Source of the DNA: Phycisphaerales bacterium UBA1845
GTDB taxonomy: Bacteria; Planctomycetota; Phycisphaerae; UBA1845
Direction: 5' to 3'
Assembly (NCBI GenBank): GCA_002338715.1
Contig: DDIR01000146.1
Span: forward strand, 19,238 to 83,237
DNA length: 64,000 nucleotides
Shown here: positions 44,611-55,031 of the stretch, piece by piece
How the letters are laid out: each line of letters opens with the position of its first letter
Position numbering within the stretch: position 1 is the first letter of the stretch
Notes under the pieces: model-generated
What the model was told of the DNA's origin: nothing
Database searches by the model: none
What the model saw: only the letters and a program-made list of their open reading frames with translations
Program-made: the position numbers and the translations under genes

Positions 44611-47541
44611 CTAATGCGCGCCCGGGTAGCGAGGCATATCGCCCGGATGCGACTGAGGCGGCATTTGGATCGGTGCCGGTTTGCTCTCCGAACCCGGGTT
44701 GAATGCCGGCAGCCGATGTTTGTATGAGACATCCGGCTGGGGGTATGGCTCGGGCGGTGGAGGTGGCGGTTCGGGAATTGCACGCCTTAGTGCGACGAAG
44801 AATAGCCACAGTACGATGAGCGCGTAGGGAGCAAGCGGCAGCAGGCGATACCAGAAATCCGTGAACGTGTAGTGCACGTCGAGGTCGACGTATTCCAAAA
44901 CCGCGGGGGCGAGGTCGTGCGGCGTCATGTCGCGGTGCGGCCACATCCATGCGCAAAACGCGGTGACGCCGCCAAACGCAACGCCCAACAAACCTTCACC
45001 CGCTACGAAACCGGAGGCGGCTAGCACGCCCGCATCATGACTGTCGGGATCGGGTTCGCGATGAACCAAGTCGACGACGAGTCGAATCAAACCACCGATC
45101 ATGACCGGCGTCGAAAGTTCGAGCGGAAGATAGAGCCCGACCGCGAACGGCAGGCAGCCGATCCCCAAAAACTCGACAACCAGACCAGCCGCCACACCGA
45201 TGCCGATAAAGAGCCATGGCAGATTTTGATCGAATACGCCGTTGAGCAGGATGGCCATCAGGTTCGCCTGCGGTGCGTTGAGCTTGTTGGGGCGGTCGTC
45301 GGTAAATCCGTAACCTTTGTGCAGTACAAAGATCACGCCCGCGACACAAACTGCGGCCGTCAACACGCCGATGATCTCGCCGATCTGCTGTTTCCACGGC
45401 GTTCCCTGAACGAGATATCCGGTTTTTAAATCCTGCGAGACATCGCCCGACACCGAGATGGCCACGCACACCATCGCACCGACTGAGAGGGCGGTGAACT
45501 TCACGTCGGCTAGGTCAGGCACAAAGTAGAAAAAGAGCAGCGACGTTCCAAGAAGCGTCGCGATGGTCATGCCCGACGTGGGGTTGGAACTGCTGCCGAT
45601 CAAACCCACAAGCCGCGACGACACGGTCACGAAGAAAAATCCAAACACGCAGACCAACACCGTACCCTGCCAACCGGCTTTCAGTTCGGGCAACTTCCAC
45701 ATGATCGCAGCGATCGCGACAACGCCGCCAGCCACGAGTATGAACGGCAGATCGCGCGTGGTCCGTTCCTTCGATCCGCTGGGTGCAAACATTGCGAGGA
45801 ACAGATGCCAAAGCGATCCGATGATCGTCGGAAAACTCTTGAACAGTGAAAGCAATCCGCCAATCGCGACAGCCCCCGCGCCAATATACTTGATGAAGTT
45901 CTTGTGGATTTCATCCGGCCCCATTTCTGCGATGGCTTTGCTCGCGGGGAAGATTGTTCCTGGTGATGAAATGGTGAACGCATCGAAATGATCGTCGGCT
46001 GGCGGCGTTTTTGCGTTCACCAATCCGTGCAGGACGACCGCGACGATACCGCCGCGAAGGACCGCATCAGGTTTGGGGCGAGGGGTGTAATTCGACGTCA
46101 TCAGCAGCGGTCGGTCGAGTTTCGCCGGCAAGTCTTTGTGGCTGTTTTCAAATACGCTGGCGTCGGCAGAAAATACGGTCGTGCCGTCGAAAACGCTGAC
46201 GACGCTGACGTCGTGGCTTTCGTACGACTTTGGATCGGTGTACCCATATTCGAACCGATTGGCCAAGTCGAAGGCGATTCGTTCGCGGTTGTTGATGATG
46301 TCCTGACTGACTTCGTAGGTGATGATCGCGGTAATCTGCCGTTCACCAGGTTCGGTGCACGACTGAACGAGCGTTTCGCCATCGGGGACGTAAATCGCAT
46401 CGCTCAGTTCGAACGTTTCAATATTTTCTTCCGGCGACTTAAAGGTTGTGACTGTCGGCTGCGTTGAGACATTCGACGGATTGTCGATGCCATGAATGAC
46501 GATCGAAATGCGTCCCGGTTGAATCGCGCTGGCGGTTTTGTCGAGTGACGGTCGAAACAAATCGAGCGTCAGTGTCTGTCCATCGAGTCGTTGCCGCGGT
46601 TTGTAAACGAAATCGCCTGCCGTCACGCCCGCGACCTGGGCATTGGTCAGGTCGAATTCTTCGGGCATGGTGATGCGCATGCCGTTGCTGGTGGAGTCGA
46701 GCGGCTTGGTGGCTTTGATGCAGAGAAGCGCCGTCACGTTGGTCGTGTTGCGTCCTTCGGGGATGACGTAGAACTGATTGCACGATTCGGACTTTTCAAT
46801 GACCGGGACCGAAATCGCCGAGTCCTCAAGGATGGGGCCAAAAGGTTCGCTGCCGAAAAATGACAAACTGGGAATCAGCACATACCAGCCAAGCACTGCC
46901 CCCGCGAGCATGTACGCCGAGATACGCGGGCCGATGATGTATCCCACGCCCAACAGCGCCGGTGACGCATCGAGCGTGGCCTTCGTGCGAAGTTGCGGTA
47001 TCGCAACCGACGCCACCGGTCGCCAGAAACCAAGATCGCGCAGGAACGAATACACGAAACTGATCCCCAATCCCCAGAAGACGGTCTTCGCCAACCCGCC
47101 GCCTTTCTGACCGGCTTCCAACACTTCGGCGCAGGCGAGCCCTTCCGGGTACTTTAGATTCTCGTGTTCTTTGACAATCAGGTAGTGACGGAGCGGGATC
47201 ATAAAGAGCACGCCCAACGTCCCACCGATCGCAGCCCATGCCGCGATGGTCCAGTAGTCCGGCGACAGTCCCATGATGAAGAGGGCAGGAACGGTAAAGA
47301 CAATCCCGCTCGCCACCGACGTACCAGCCGACCCGATGGTCTGGACGATGTTGTTCTCGAGTATGCTGTTTCGCCGAAAGATGGATCGCAGAACGCCCAT
47401 CGAGATGACGGCTGCAGGGATCGATGCGCTGACCGTCATCCCGACCTTGAGGCCCAGAAACGCGTTCGCCGCGCCAAAGAGGACGCCGATAATGACGCCT
47501 AGAATGACCGACAGCAGCGTAAATTCGCGCCCGTTGCCCAT
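44611..47541 (-). CDS. OPT-family oligopeptide transporter with large soluble insertion
   Basis: This 976-aa membrane protein is far longer than the 620-680 aa usual for bacterial OPT transporters. The first half of the transporter (1-235) has NAFLGLKVGMTVSASIPAAV and KYPEGLACAEVLEAG. Membrane helices resume near 550 with KNFIKYIGAGAVAIGGLLSL and continue to about 930, including GPTSG-type and GxxxxP loops. Between them (about 245-530) lies a hydrophilic, beta-rich block of about 285 residues with no TM helix, which I do not recognise. The C-terminal 50 residues are Pro-rich. It probably imports peptides or metal-chelates by proton symport. The ATG follows GAGGTGATTC. Confidence 0.9.
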   Translation of the reverse strand: MGNGREFTLLSVILGVIIGVLFGAANAFLGLKVGMTVSASIPAAVISMGVLRSIFRRNSILENNIVQTIGSAGTSVASGIVFTVPALFIMGLSPDYWTIAAWAAIGGTLGVLFMIPLRHYLIVKEHENLKYPEGLACAEVLEAGQKGGGLAKTVFWGLGISFVYSFLRDLGFWRPVASVAIPQLRTKATLDASPALLGVGYIIGPRISAYMLAGAVLGWYVLIPSLSFFGSEPFGPILEDSAISVPVIEKSESCNQFYVIPEGRNTTNVTALLCIKATKPLDSTSNGMRITMPEEFDLTNAQVAGVTAGDFVYKPRQRLDGQTLTLDLFRPSLDKTASAIQPGRISIVIHGIDNPSNVSTQPTVTTFKSPEENIETFELSDAIYVPDGETLVQSCTEPGERQITAIITYEVSQDIINNRERIAFDLANRFEYGYTDPKSYESHDVSVVSVFDGTTVFSADASVFENSHKDLPAKLDRPLLMTSNYTPRPKPDAVLRGGIVAVVLHGLVNAKTPPADDHFDAFTISSPGTIFPASKAIAEMGPDEIHKNFIKYIGAGAVAIGGLLSLFKSFPTIIGSLWHLFLAMFAPSGSKERTTRDLPFILVAGGVVAIAAIMWKLPELKAGWQGTVLVCVFGFFFVTVSSRLVGLIGSSSNPTSGMTIATLLGTSLLFFYFVPDLADVKFTALSVGAMVCVAISVSGDVSQDLKTGYLVQGTPWKQQIGEIIGVLTAAVCVAGVIFVLHKGYGFTDDRPNKLNAPQANLMAILLNGVFDQNLPWLFIGIGVAAGLVVEFLGIGCLPFAVGLYLPLELSTPVMIGGLIRLVVDLVHREPDPDSHDAGVLAASGFVAGEGLLGVAFGGVTAFCAWMWPHRDMTPHDLAPAVLEYVDLDVHYTFTDFWYRLLPLAPYALIVLWLFFVALRRAIPEPPPPPPEPYPQPDVSYKHRLPAFNPGSESKPAPIQMPPQSHPGDMPRYPGAH

Positions 47542-48142
47542 GAATCACCTCGTCCGCTGAGATCAAACAGAAGAATCGTCCAGTATCCGCCGAATCGTCC
47601 ATACCGCTGAGATGGCGAGATGGCCCAAAGCGCGGTGCGGCTGCTTGGAACATGATAAGGTGCGCTGTTGGCTTTGTGAATTCAAGGAGGCAGTTCATTC
47701 GGTCTGCCCTCCGATGGTTTGACGGGGTCCATTGCCGCTGTCGGTTGTCACGCCGAAGTTACATGCCCGTTACTACGCGGCGAACCCCCCAACCGATTGG
47801 TCAGTAACGGTTTGGCCAACTCAAAATGACTGGGAATAAAGGGTTTCTGTGCGTTGTCGGTGTGGCTGGGGCGGGTATTCGTTACACGTTCGTGCATTGC
47901 CATTCCCATGCGGAAGTGCGAACATCCTAGCAGGGTTGATCGGTTCTTAACCGATTGAATATAAGAGAGATTCACCGTTTCAAGATGCGTGGTGATTGGC
48001 ATTTTCGAGGACCGCAGGGTCCTTGCACGGGATGCAGAAGCATGGGCGTTCCATCGATGATCATGCGTTCGTCATATTAAGACACATACAAAGACAACAG
48101 ATTAGAAAACCTTGGGCTATCAAAGGGTAATTGGAGATGACC
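47542..48142 (+). other. intergenic region before the DUF1573-thioredoxin gene
   Basis: About 600 bp between the divergent OPT and DUF1573-thioredoxin genes, with no supported gene. A small hairpin (AGGACC-GCAG-GGTCCT) lies at 48008-48023 without a T-run. An 84-codon minus-strand open frame at 47748-48002 lacks a ribosome binding site. Confidence 0.45.
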
Positions 48143-49933
48143 ATGAATTGCGTTTCACTTAAGGAAGGGCTTGGAGCTTCCTCTTTTCGACTGACCAGAA
48201 CCATTGCGATGGGACTCGCAGTCACGTTTCTGTTTGCAGGCGTCGCGACGGCACAGACCGCCGACGAGAGCGCTCCCAAAGCGGGAGAAAAAGCCGTCGA
48301 AAAATCGGGCAGCGGACCGGTGGCAACACCACTCGATGCGACCCACGATTTTGGAAAGATCTGGACCGGTGAAGATCTCAAGCACACATTTCAGATCAAG
48401 AACACCGGATCGGAAGTCTTGAAGATCACCAAGGTCAAGCCCGCATGCGGTTGCACCAAGAAGGGCAAGCATCCCGATGAGATCGCCCCAGGACAAACCG
48501 GCGAATTCAGCTTTGGCCTAAACACCAAGAAACTCCACGGTAACTTCACCAAAGCCATCACTGTCTCAACGAACGATCCCGCCCACGAGTCGCTCACGCT
48601 CAAACTCGTCGGTGAAGTTCAGCACTTTGTCGAAGTCACGCCGAGCGCCGCGACGTTTGGGCGGCTTAAACCAGACTCCGTTTCCACCAAGACCCTCAAG
48701 GTTTTGAACAACACCGGTGAGAATCTCGACATCAAGCTCGCCAGCGACGCCAGCGAAGGTTGCTTCAAGGCTGAACTCTCGGAAGTTGTTCCCGGTAAAG
48801 AATACGAACTGACGGTGACCGCCCAGCCGCCATACAACAGTGGCAACAACCGTCACATGATCAAGTTGCTCACGAACCACCCGCAGCAGAAGGAAATCCA
48901 GGTGACGTGTTTGGCGTTGGTTCCGCAGCGTCTCGAACTTCGTCCGGACAATCTCCGTGTTGCGTTGGGTGCCAAGACGCAGTCGAAGCGCCGGCTCCGC
49001 TTCACCAACAATGGTGACGATCCGGTCAATCTGCTCAGCGTCACGTCGAGCGCCGATTCAGAGCAACTGCTGACTGAAGTAAAGACGTACCAGGAAGGCC
49101 GAAGCTATGAGATTACGGTGACGATCCCGGCGAACTATGCACCTCCGAAAGACGGTGTCTCGATTGTTCTCAACACCGACGACAAGGAAACTCCGAAGCT
49201 TGAGGTTCCGATTGTGGCGACCGAACAGCGCTCCAGAACGCCACGTCGTCCGGCAACGGAAATGCTCGGGCAAGCCGCACCGACCGGAAAGTTCAAGACC
49301 GTCGCCGGTGACGAAGTGAATATTGGCGGAACCTCGGACGAGGTCGACGTCCTGTTCTTCTATGCATCATGGTGTGGGTTCTGCAAGAAGGCGCTGCCCG
49401 AAGTCGAGGAACTGCACAAGCAATTGCAGGCCTCCGGAAAGAAAGCCAAGATCTACGCGATCAACCTCGACGATCGCACCGGTCGCCGTGGCCGCACCGA
49501 AGAGCAGACCCTCCAGCACTACAAAGACATGAAACTCAGCATGCCGTTGATTCTCGATTCGGAGAAGAAAGCGGGCCGCCCATTCAAGGTCACGAGCTTC
49601 CCGACGATGTTTGTCGTCGGACAGACCGGTACCGTGGAAGCAGTGCATGTCGGTGCGAAAGCCGGGTTTGAAAAAGAACTGGCCAAGGAAATCGACGATT
49701 TGCTCGCCGGCAAGAAGCTGACTGATGCCGGGCACGTTGCAAACGCCAACGTTGCCTCCCGAACCAAGGTTGGGAGCAAGGGGATGGCCAATCTTGAAGT
49801 CAAGCAGTCCAAGGTCGTTGGAAGCAAAGGCCGCGACGACGTTCGCCCCGTAACGATCAAGAGCAATGAAGTTCAGCCGGGAACACCCGAAAAGAAAGAC
49901 GCACCCGAAGCTGAGTCAGGCAAGGATGAATAA
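48143..49933 (+). CDS. secreted DUF1573 protein fused to a TlpA-like thioredoxin domain
   Basis: This 596-aa exported protein has a signal peptide (about 1-37, ending GVATAQ). Three Ig-like modules follow: the first (about 60-165) is a clear DUF1573 domain with HDFGKIWTGEDLKHTFQIKN and the cysteine motif ACGCTKKGK, and two related beta-sandwiches span about 165-365. A TlpA/redoxin domain (about 390-545) has FFYASWCGFCKKALPE, active-site CGFC, and the cis-Pro loop VTSFPTMFV. A lysine-rich tail ends the protein. It likely carries thiol-disulfide exchange to the periplasm. The start ATG at 48143 has GGAG 6 nt upstream; ATG 48137 and a TTG at 48131 are in frame. A strong terminator follows. Confidence 0.9.
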   Translation: MNCVSLKEGLGASSFRLTRTIAMGLAVTFLFAGVATAQTADESAPKAGEKAVEKSGSGPVATPLDATHDFGKIWTGEDLKHTFQIKNTGSEVLKITKVKPACGCTKKGKHPDEIAPGQTGEFSFGLNTKKLHGNFTKAITVSTNDPAHESLTLKLVGEVQHFVEVTPSAATFGRLKPDSVSTKTLKVLNNTGENLDIKLASDASEGCFKAELSEVVPGKEYELTVTAQPPYNSGNNRHMIKLLTNHPQQKEIQVTCLALVPQRLELRPDNLRVALGAKTQSKRRLRFTNNGDDPVNLLSVTSSADSEQLLTEVKTYQEGRSYEITVTIPANYAPPKDGVSIVLNTDDKETPKLEVPIVATEQRSRTPRRPATEMLGQAAPTGKFKTVAGDEVNIGGTSDEVDVLFFYASWCGFCKKALPEVEELHKQLQASGKKAKIYAINLDDRTGRRGRTEEQTLQHYKDMKLSMPLILDSEKKAGRPFKVTSFPTMFVVGQTGTVEAVHVGAKAGFEKELAKEIDDLLAGKKLTDAGHVANANVASRTKVGSKGMANLEVKQSKVVGSKGRDDVRPVTIKSNEVQPGTPEKKDAPEAESGKDE

Positions 49934-49984
49934 AGGTTGAGTCATCGCCTGTAGCCGTCCGAACTGACATCAAAAGCATCAATG

Positions 49985-50023
49985 GCACCGCTGAAGGGTT
50001 TTCCTTCGGCGGTGCTTTTTTTT
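49985..50023 (+). terminator. rho-independent terminator
   Basis: A 13-bp stem (GCACCGCTGAAGG with CCTTCGGCGGTGC, one G-T pair) encloses GTTTT and is followed by eight T residues. It lies 52 nt after the stop of the DUF1573-thioredoxin gene and is the strongest terminator in the window. Confidence 0.95.
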
Positions 50024-50081
50024 GCGCCCGATTGAGGCGGCTAAAAACACCTTGAGTCCAAACGCAGCGGCGCGACAGCGT

Positions 50082-50110
50082 CGTCATTCCCGCGGAGGCG
50101 GGAATCCAGG
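50082..50110 (+). repeat. CATTCCCGCG-type interspersed palindrome
   Basis: The core CATTCCCGCGGAGGCGGGAA is an imperfect palindrome (TTCCCGC-GGAG-GCGGGAA) flanked by GT and TCCAGGA. From memory, very similar intergenic repeats are scattered in many unrelated bacterial genomes. Only one copy is present here. No function is known to me. Confidence 0.6.
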
Positions 50111-50735
50111 AGCAGAACGAATTCAATCCAAGTGAGTACGGGCGCCCTTGCTGTGAAGGGTGGACGAGCAGAACGCTACGCTTGTATTAAGACCGCCATA
50201 GTCTCGCCTCCGACGGTCGATTTCGAAAACGTCCTGTTTCGGCCTGTTTGTTTCCCAAGTTGTTTCCCAAGCGCGCCGCGACACCGCCGGTTCCGATAAT
50301 TTCATGATCAGTCAGCATTGCGGGCAGGCTTGTTGAACAGGTCGATACGGCGTCACGATGATGCAGGGTTTCGCCTGGGCGACCAACGCGTTGTCGTCAA
50401 ACCTCACCGTGTTCTAACTTCATTCGATTCAAAGAGTTGGCGCGCACAAAACAATAAAACGTAAGAACTCATGTTGCCTGGAATCAACACGATCGCGCAT
50501 TCCGACCTGGAATCGCCAGCCCGGGCGGCCGCAGTAGCCTCTGTAACATGTTGTTATTTAAAAGTTTATGGATTCTTGAAAGGATTGTGCCGTTCGGTGC
50601 CATTCAATCTTGCAGAAGGGTATTCCACGAGAAGAGCAGCCGTTGCCGTTCGCTGCCAGTGGAACGTTGGGAGTGACCCGACGTACAATCAAACACTCGT
50701 CGCAGTTGGCGACGGCCCTAGGAGGCGCAAAGAAC
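50111..50735 (+). other. intergenic region, no gene seen
   Basis: About 620 bp between the palindromic repeat and the coiled-coil gene. There is a tandem TGTTTCCCAAGT-like duplication at about 50248-50271, but no open frame with a ribosome binding site. The AT-rich stretch around 50545-50580 may contain the promoter of the gene at 50736. Confidence 0.4.
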
Positions 50736-51014
50736 ATGAACGATAACACTTTCCAGAAGAAGCTTGCTGAGTTGGTTGCAGAAATTGGGACGCTGCCGGT
50801 CGACGATCGTGAGAAGTTGCAGGTTCTGGCAGAAGAGACGCGTGAGCGTCACCAGAAGCTCAAGCAGACCGTGTCCAATCTGCACGAAAGCATTGATTTC
50901 CTCCGCCTGTCAATCAAGTATCTCCTCTTTGATCTTGAAGCCACGCGTCGCGAGAACGTGCAGATGCGCAAGATCCTCGAAGAAGGAAACAAGAACGATC
51001 AGGATATGGAATAG
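50736..51014 (+). CDS. small coiled-coil protein of unknown function
   Basis: This 92-aa cytoplasmic protein is almost entirely alpha-helical and charged, with long heptad-compatible stretches such as KLQVLAEETRERHQKLKQTV and RLSIKYLLFDLEATRREN. It has no signal peptide, cysteine or recognised domain. The ATG at 50736 follows GGAGGCGCAAAGAAC. It is monocistronic and has its own terminator at 51079, which supports it being a real gene. I do not recognise it; it may be a small structural or regulatory adaptor. Confidence 0.8.
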   Translation: MNDNTFQKKLAELVAEIGTLPVDDREKLQVLAEETRERHQKLKQTVSNLHESIDFLRLSIKYLLFDLEATRRENVQMRKILEEGNKNDQDME

Positions 51015-51078
51015 CGACATTCGATGATTGCCGAGGTTTGAAAAAATCTCGTCGCAGTCATCACAAAGTCACGCCGAT

Positions 51079-51116
51079 ACCCGCCTGCATCATCGATGAT
51101 GTGGGCGGGTTTTTTA
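51079..51116 (+). terminator. rho-independent terminator
   Basis: ACCCGCC and GGGCGGGT form the base of a stem whose upper part is TGCATCAT/ATGATG, closed by a short loop. A run of T follows. It terminates the small coiled-coil gene just before the 3' end of the convergent RNase III gene. Confidence 0.92.
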
Positions 51117-51143
51117 TGCGCGGTTGTTGCGAAACGCGAGTGA

Positions 51144-51845
51144 TTACGCTTCGCCGTCGCTGATGAGGTTGAGTTCTTTCAACGCGAGCAGGGCGGCTTG
51201 CTGCTCGGCTTCTTTCTTGTTGGGCGCCCAGGCGCTTTGAAAGCGGCGCGCTTGAATCACGACCGCCACTTCAAAACACTTGCTGTGATCGGGCCCTTTT
51301 TCATCGAGCGATTCGTAGCGTGGCGTGGCGTTGAGTTGCTTCTGGGCGTACTGCTGAAGCGTTGATTTGTAGTTCTCCATGTTCTTCGACTTGACGGTGC
51401 GTTCGATGTATCGCGTCAGTCGAGGAATCAGAAACTCGCGAGTCACTTCCATTCCGGCATCGAGGTACAGCGCCGCGATGAACGCTTCAAACACGCCCGC
51501 CCGCACTGACGAGGGAATCACGTTTCCTTCGGTCATGCCCTTGCCCAAACGCAGCAGATCGCTGAGGCCGATGTCATCGGCGATCTTCGCGCAAACCTTC
51601 CGCGAGACCACCACGGACTTGACCTTGGTCATTTCGCCTTCGAGCTTATCGGGATAACGCCGGAAGAGTTCTTCGCACGTGATCAGACCGAGCACCGCAT
51701 CGCCCAGGAACTCAAGGCGTTCGTTGCTGGTCAGGCGACTTTGCGCCAGGGAGGCATGGGTAACAGCTGACACGAGCAGGTCGATGTCGGTGAACCGATG
51801 GCCCGCAAGCTCCTGGGCGCGGTTCAGCAATTCGGATTGAGGCAC
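51144..51845 (-). CDS. rnc: ribonuclease III
   Basis: This 233-aa endoribonuclease has the signature NERLEFLGDAVLGL in the catalytic RIIID domain (about 10-150), with the second acidic cluster in GVFEAFIAALYLDAG. A C-terminal double-stranded-RNA-binding domain (about 160-230, ending WAPNKKEAEQQAALLALKEL) follows. It processes rRNA precursors and structured RNAs. The frame is open to 52019, but the extra N-terminus does not look like rnc. GTG at 51845 with AGGAG 7 nt upstream gives the normal length. Confidence 0.95.
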   Translation of the reverse strand: MPQSELLNRAQELAGHRFTDIDLLVSAVTHASLAQSRLTSNERLEFLGDAVLGLITCEELFRRYPDKLEGEMTKVKSVVVSRKVCAKIADDIGLSDLLRLGKGMTEGNVIPSSVRAGVFEAFIAALYLDAGMEVTREFLIPRLTRYIERTVKSKNMENYKSTLQQYAQKQLNATPRYESLDEKGPDHSKCFEVAVVIQARRFQSAWAPNKKEAEQQAALLALKELNLISDGEA

Positions 51846-52201
51846 TGCTGGGCTCCTGACAGGCCCGTGGCGAACTCCCAAACGACTGACGATTCTTTGC
51901 GGAATCGAAGCGCGTTGAGGACCTGGCCATGAACCGGTCTGAACGGGACCGCTCGAACATTCGAGCACAAACACCACCGCAACCGCCATTTGCATTGCAG
52001 GGCGACGGTTGCGGCACACATCATTATTGTATCGGTGCGCATGCCTGCAGAATGAATCACAAGCTACAGCACTTCAATGTCATCAAACATCGCGCGGCTG
52101 TGGGGGCGAAATGCCCAATACCCTGCATGGTCACCCGTTGCCCCAAGCCGGCGGCGCGAAGTTTATTCCCGTACGATCCAATGCGACGTCAACCGTCGAA
52201 C
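51846..52201 (-). other. intergenic region between metK and rnc
   Basis: A 356-bp stretch that contains only an unsupported upstream extension of the rnc frame. It should hold the rnc promoter. No terminator with a T-run is visible after metK. Confidence 0.4.
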
Positions 52202-53428
<1,227 letters not shown>

Positions 53429-53652
53429 TACAGACTCCTTCTGTTTATGTCTTAAAGCGATTGCGTCGCCACCAACTGTGGCTCGAGACGCGGTGAACGC
53501 ACGTCCTGCGTTCGATCGAAGCGGCGATCTTAGGAGGATCGGTCTTTCTTGACAACTGTTTCGCCTTGTTTTCAAGCGTAATCCGACAAGCCCAAGGCAT
53601 AAACCTTTGAATATCGCTTTAATGACAAGGTTTGGGACGCCTGTGCAAGCCG

Positions 53653-54309
53653 CTAGCGGGGTTCGACCACGATGGCTTTGGGGTCGGTGGGGCAGTGCTG
53701 TTCGCAGACGCCGCATCCAACGCAACCGGAATAGTCGACCATGGGCGGTCCCGCTCCATCCAGTCGAAGGGCTTTGTCGCCCAGCGGACACAAATCCACG
53801 CAGATCGTGCAGTCGTCAGCCGATTGACCGGGGGCTTCGATGCGGTTGTCGGCGTCGTCGGCTTCGTCCTTTCGAACGCAAGCCGTTGGACTCACCCGGG
53901 CCAGCCCCATGTTGATTTGATCAGGAGCCGTCAGCGGGCGAAGGGCGCCGGACGGGCAGACGTGGGTGCACTGCAACCCGTCGCACACCACACACGCGGT
54001 GATGCTGGCATTGATGATCGGCGTGGGCTCGTCGGAATAGTCGGTCGAAAGCAGGATCGCGTTGGCCGGACACGCCTCCACGCACTTACCCGAATGGTCG
54101 CAGGTGCGGGCAAAGACCAGTTCAGGCACCGCACCCGGTGGACGCAAGGGGCGCTTCGGCGGCAGGTGACGTGTAAGCCGCCTCGCCTCGCCGGTCGCCC
54201 CGGCTGACTCGTCCGAATCCTTATCAAGAAAGTCAGCAAGCGGAGAAGCCAACCGCGCAAGACTCTCGCGAAAGAAATGCCGCCGATGATATTTGTCCTG
54301 TTCAGACAT
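53653..54309 (-). CDS. polyferredoxin-type 4Fe-4S protein, NapF/NapG-like
   Basis: This 218-aa protein has four cysteine clusters for 4Fe-4S centres: [35 protein letters not shown] and [12 protein letters not shown]. The arrangement fits the NapF/NapG/MauM ferredoxin group, which shuttles electrons to periplasmic or membrane redox enzymes. The N-terminus has HRRHFFRES but no hydrophobic stretch, so it is probably cytoplasmic. ATG 54309 is taken because upstream sequence is a palindromic repeat that reads through by chance. No partner oxidoreductase is adjacent. Confidence 0.9.
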   Translation of the reverse strand: MSEQDKYHRRHFFRESLARLASPLADFLDKDSDESAGATGEARRLTRHLPPKRPLRPPGAVPELVFARTCDHSGKCVEACPANAILLSTDYSDEPTPIINASITACVVCDGLQCTHVCPSGALRPLTAPDQINMGLARVSPTACVRKDEADDADNRIEAPGQSADDCTICVDLCPLGDKALRLDGAGPPMVDYSGCVGCGVCEQHCPTDPKAIVVEPR

Positions 54310-54330
54310 AGATGGTTTAGATTCGCAACC

Positions 54331-54406
54331 GTGCCACTGCTCTGTGAGCAGTGCTAGCATGAAGTTTGTCGCCAACGGCCCAGCACTGCTCACAGAGCAG
54401 TGGCAC
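54331..54406. repeat. 25-bp perfect inverted repeat, two copies of an interspersed palindrome
   Basis: The left arm 54331-54355 (GTGCCACTGCTCTGTGAGCA plus GTGCT) is the exact reverse complement of the right arm 54382-54406, with a 26-nt spacer. Each arm is itself a palindrome (CACTGCTC-ACA-GAGCAGTG). A third copy occurs at 57537. The pair lies 22-97 nt upstream of the ferredoxin ATG and could fold into a large hairpin in its leader. Confidence 0.9.
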
Positions 54407-54526
54407 CTCTTGAATGAAGTGTAGTACACAAGTTCGCCTGCGTGCCAATAATCTTATCGGAACATACAGAAACGGGCGCAAGGTCCTCGGTTAAGAGACA
54501 GGACGTGTGAAGGTATTCGGGAAGGC

Positions 54527-54619
54527 CTAGCAAAGCGCGGCGTAAGTCATGAACGCCAGGAAAGCCACCTTTGCCTTGCGTCGGAAGAACCAGTAGACGG
54601 TGAACCAGTTGATTTTCAT
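54527..54619 (-). CDS. 30-aa hydrophobic small protein
   Basis: An ATG-started frame of 30 codons is preceded by AAAGGAG at an appropriate distance (CCCATCCG in between) and ends in TAG. The product has a basic, aromatic N-terminal half (MKINWFTVYWFFRRKAK) and a hydrophobic C-terminal half (VAFLAFMTYAALC). It is probably membrane-associated. The strong ribosome binding site in otherwise gene-free DNA is the main support. No homologue is recognised. Confidence 0.5.
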   Translation of the reverse strand: MKINWFTVYWFFRRKAKVAFLAFMTYAALC

Positions 54620-55031
54620 CGGATGGGCTCCTTTGGCCTCCAAGGGCTCAATGGCTTTTGCTTCTCTCTGAAGGAACCATTTGCAACCCGCGCGCCGTCA
54701 TCCCCGGTTGAACGCCCATTTTGGCCCGATCTTCCAAACCCTTGAGCGGTAAGAAGATAACGTCGCCCCAATCGATCGAGCCGACTATCGGACCCGTTGG
54801 ATTGTATTGGGCTGTTGCCTTTGAGCAACGATCCGCGGTCTGGTGATGTTTCAGGGCAACATCAGTGCGGTGGGAGCGGATCGCCGAGGTGGGGCGACCA
54901 AAACCGGCATTGGTCGTCTTCCTTTGTGGGATGGGCGATTATCTGTTAGATACGCGACTTCGCCAGACGGCATCGGAAGGGCGTTTGGGCCCGCTCGGTG
55001 GATCTTCGTTTTAGCAAAAGGACATGGTTGG
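54620..55031 (+). other. leader region of glyS
   Basis: About 410 bp with no further gene. The glyS frame is open from 54843, but the sequence before ATG 55032 does not resemble a GlyRS N-terminus. The promoter of glyS probably lies here; a T-box is not evident. Confidence 0.4.

Noticed and set aside
53429..53640. SAM riboswitch upstream of metK
   Set aside because: The leader lacks the conserved cores of the SAM riboswitch classes I know, and no terminator hairpin precedes the GTG.
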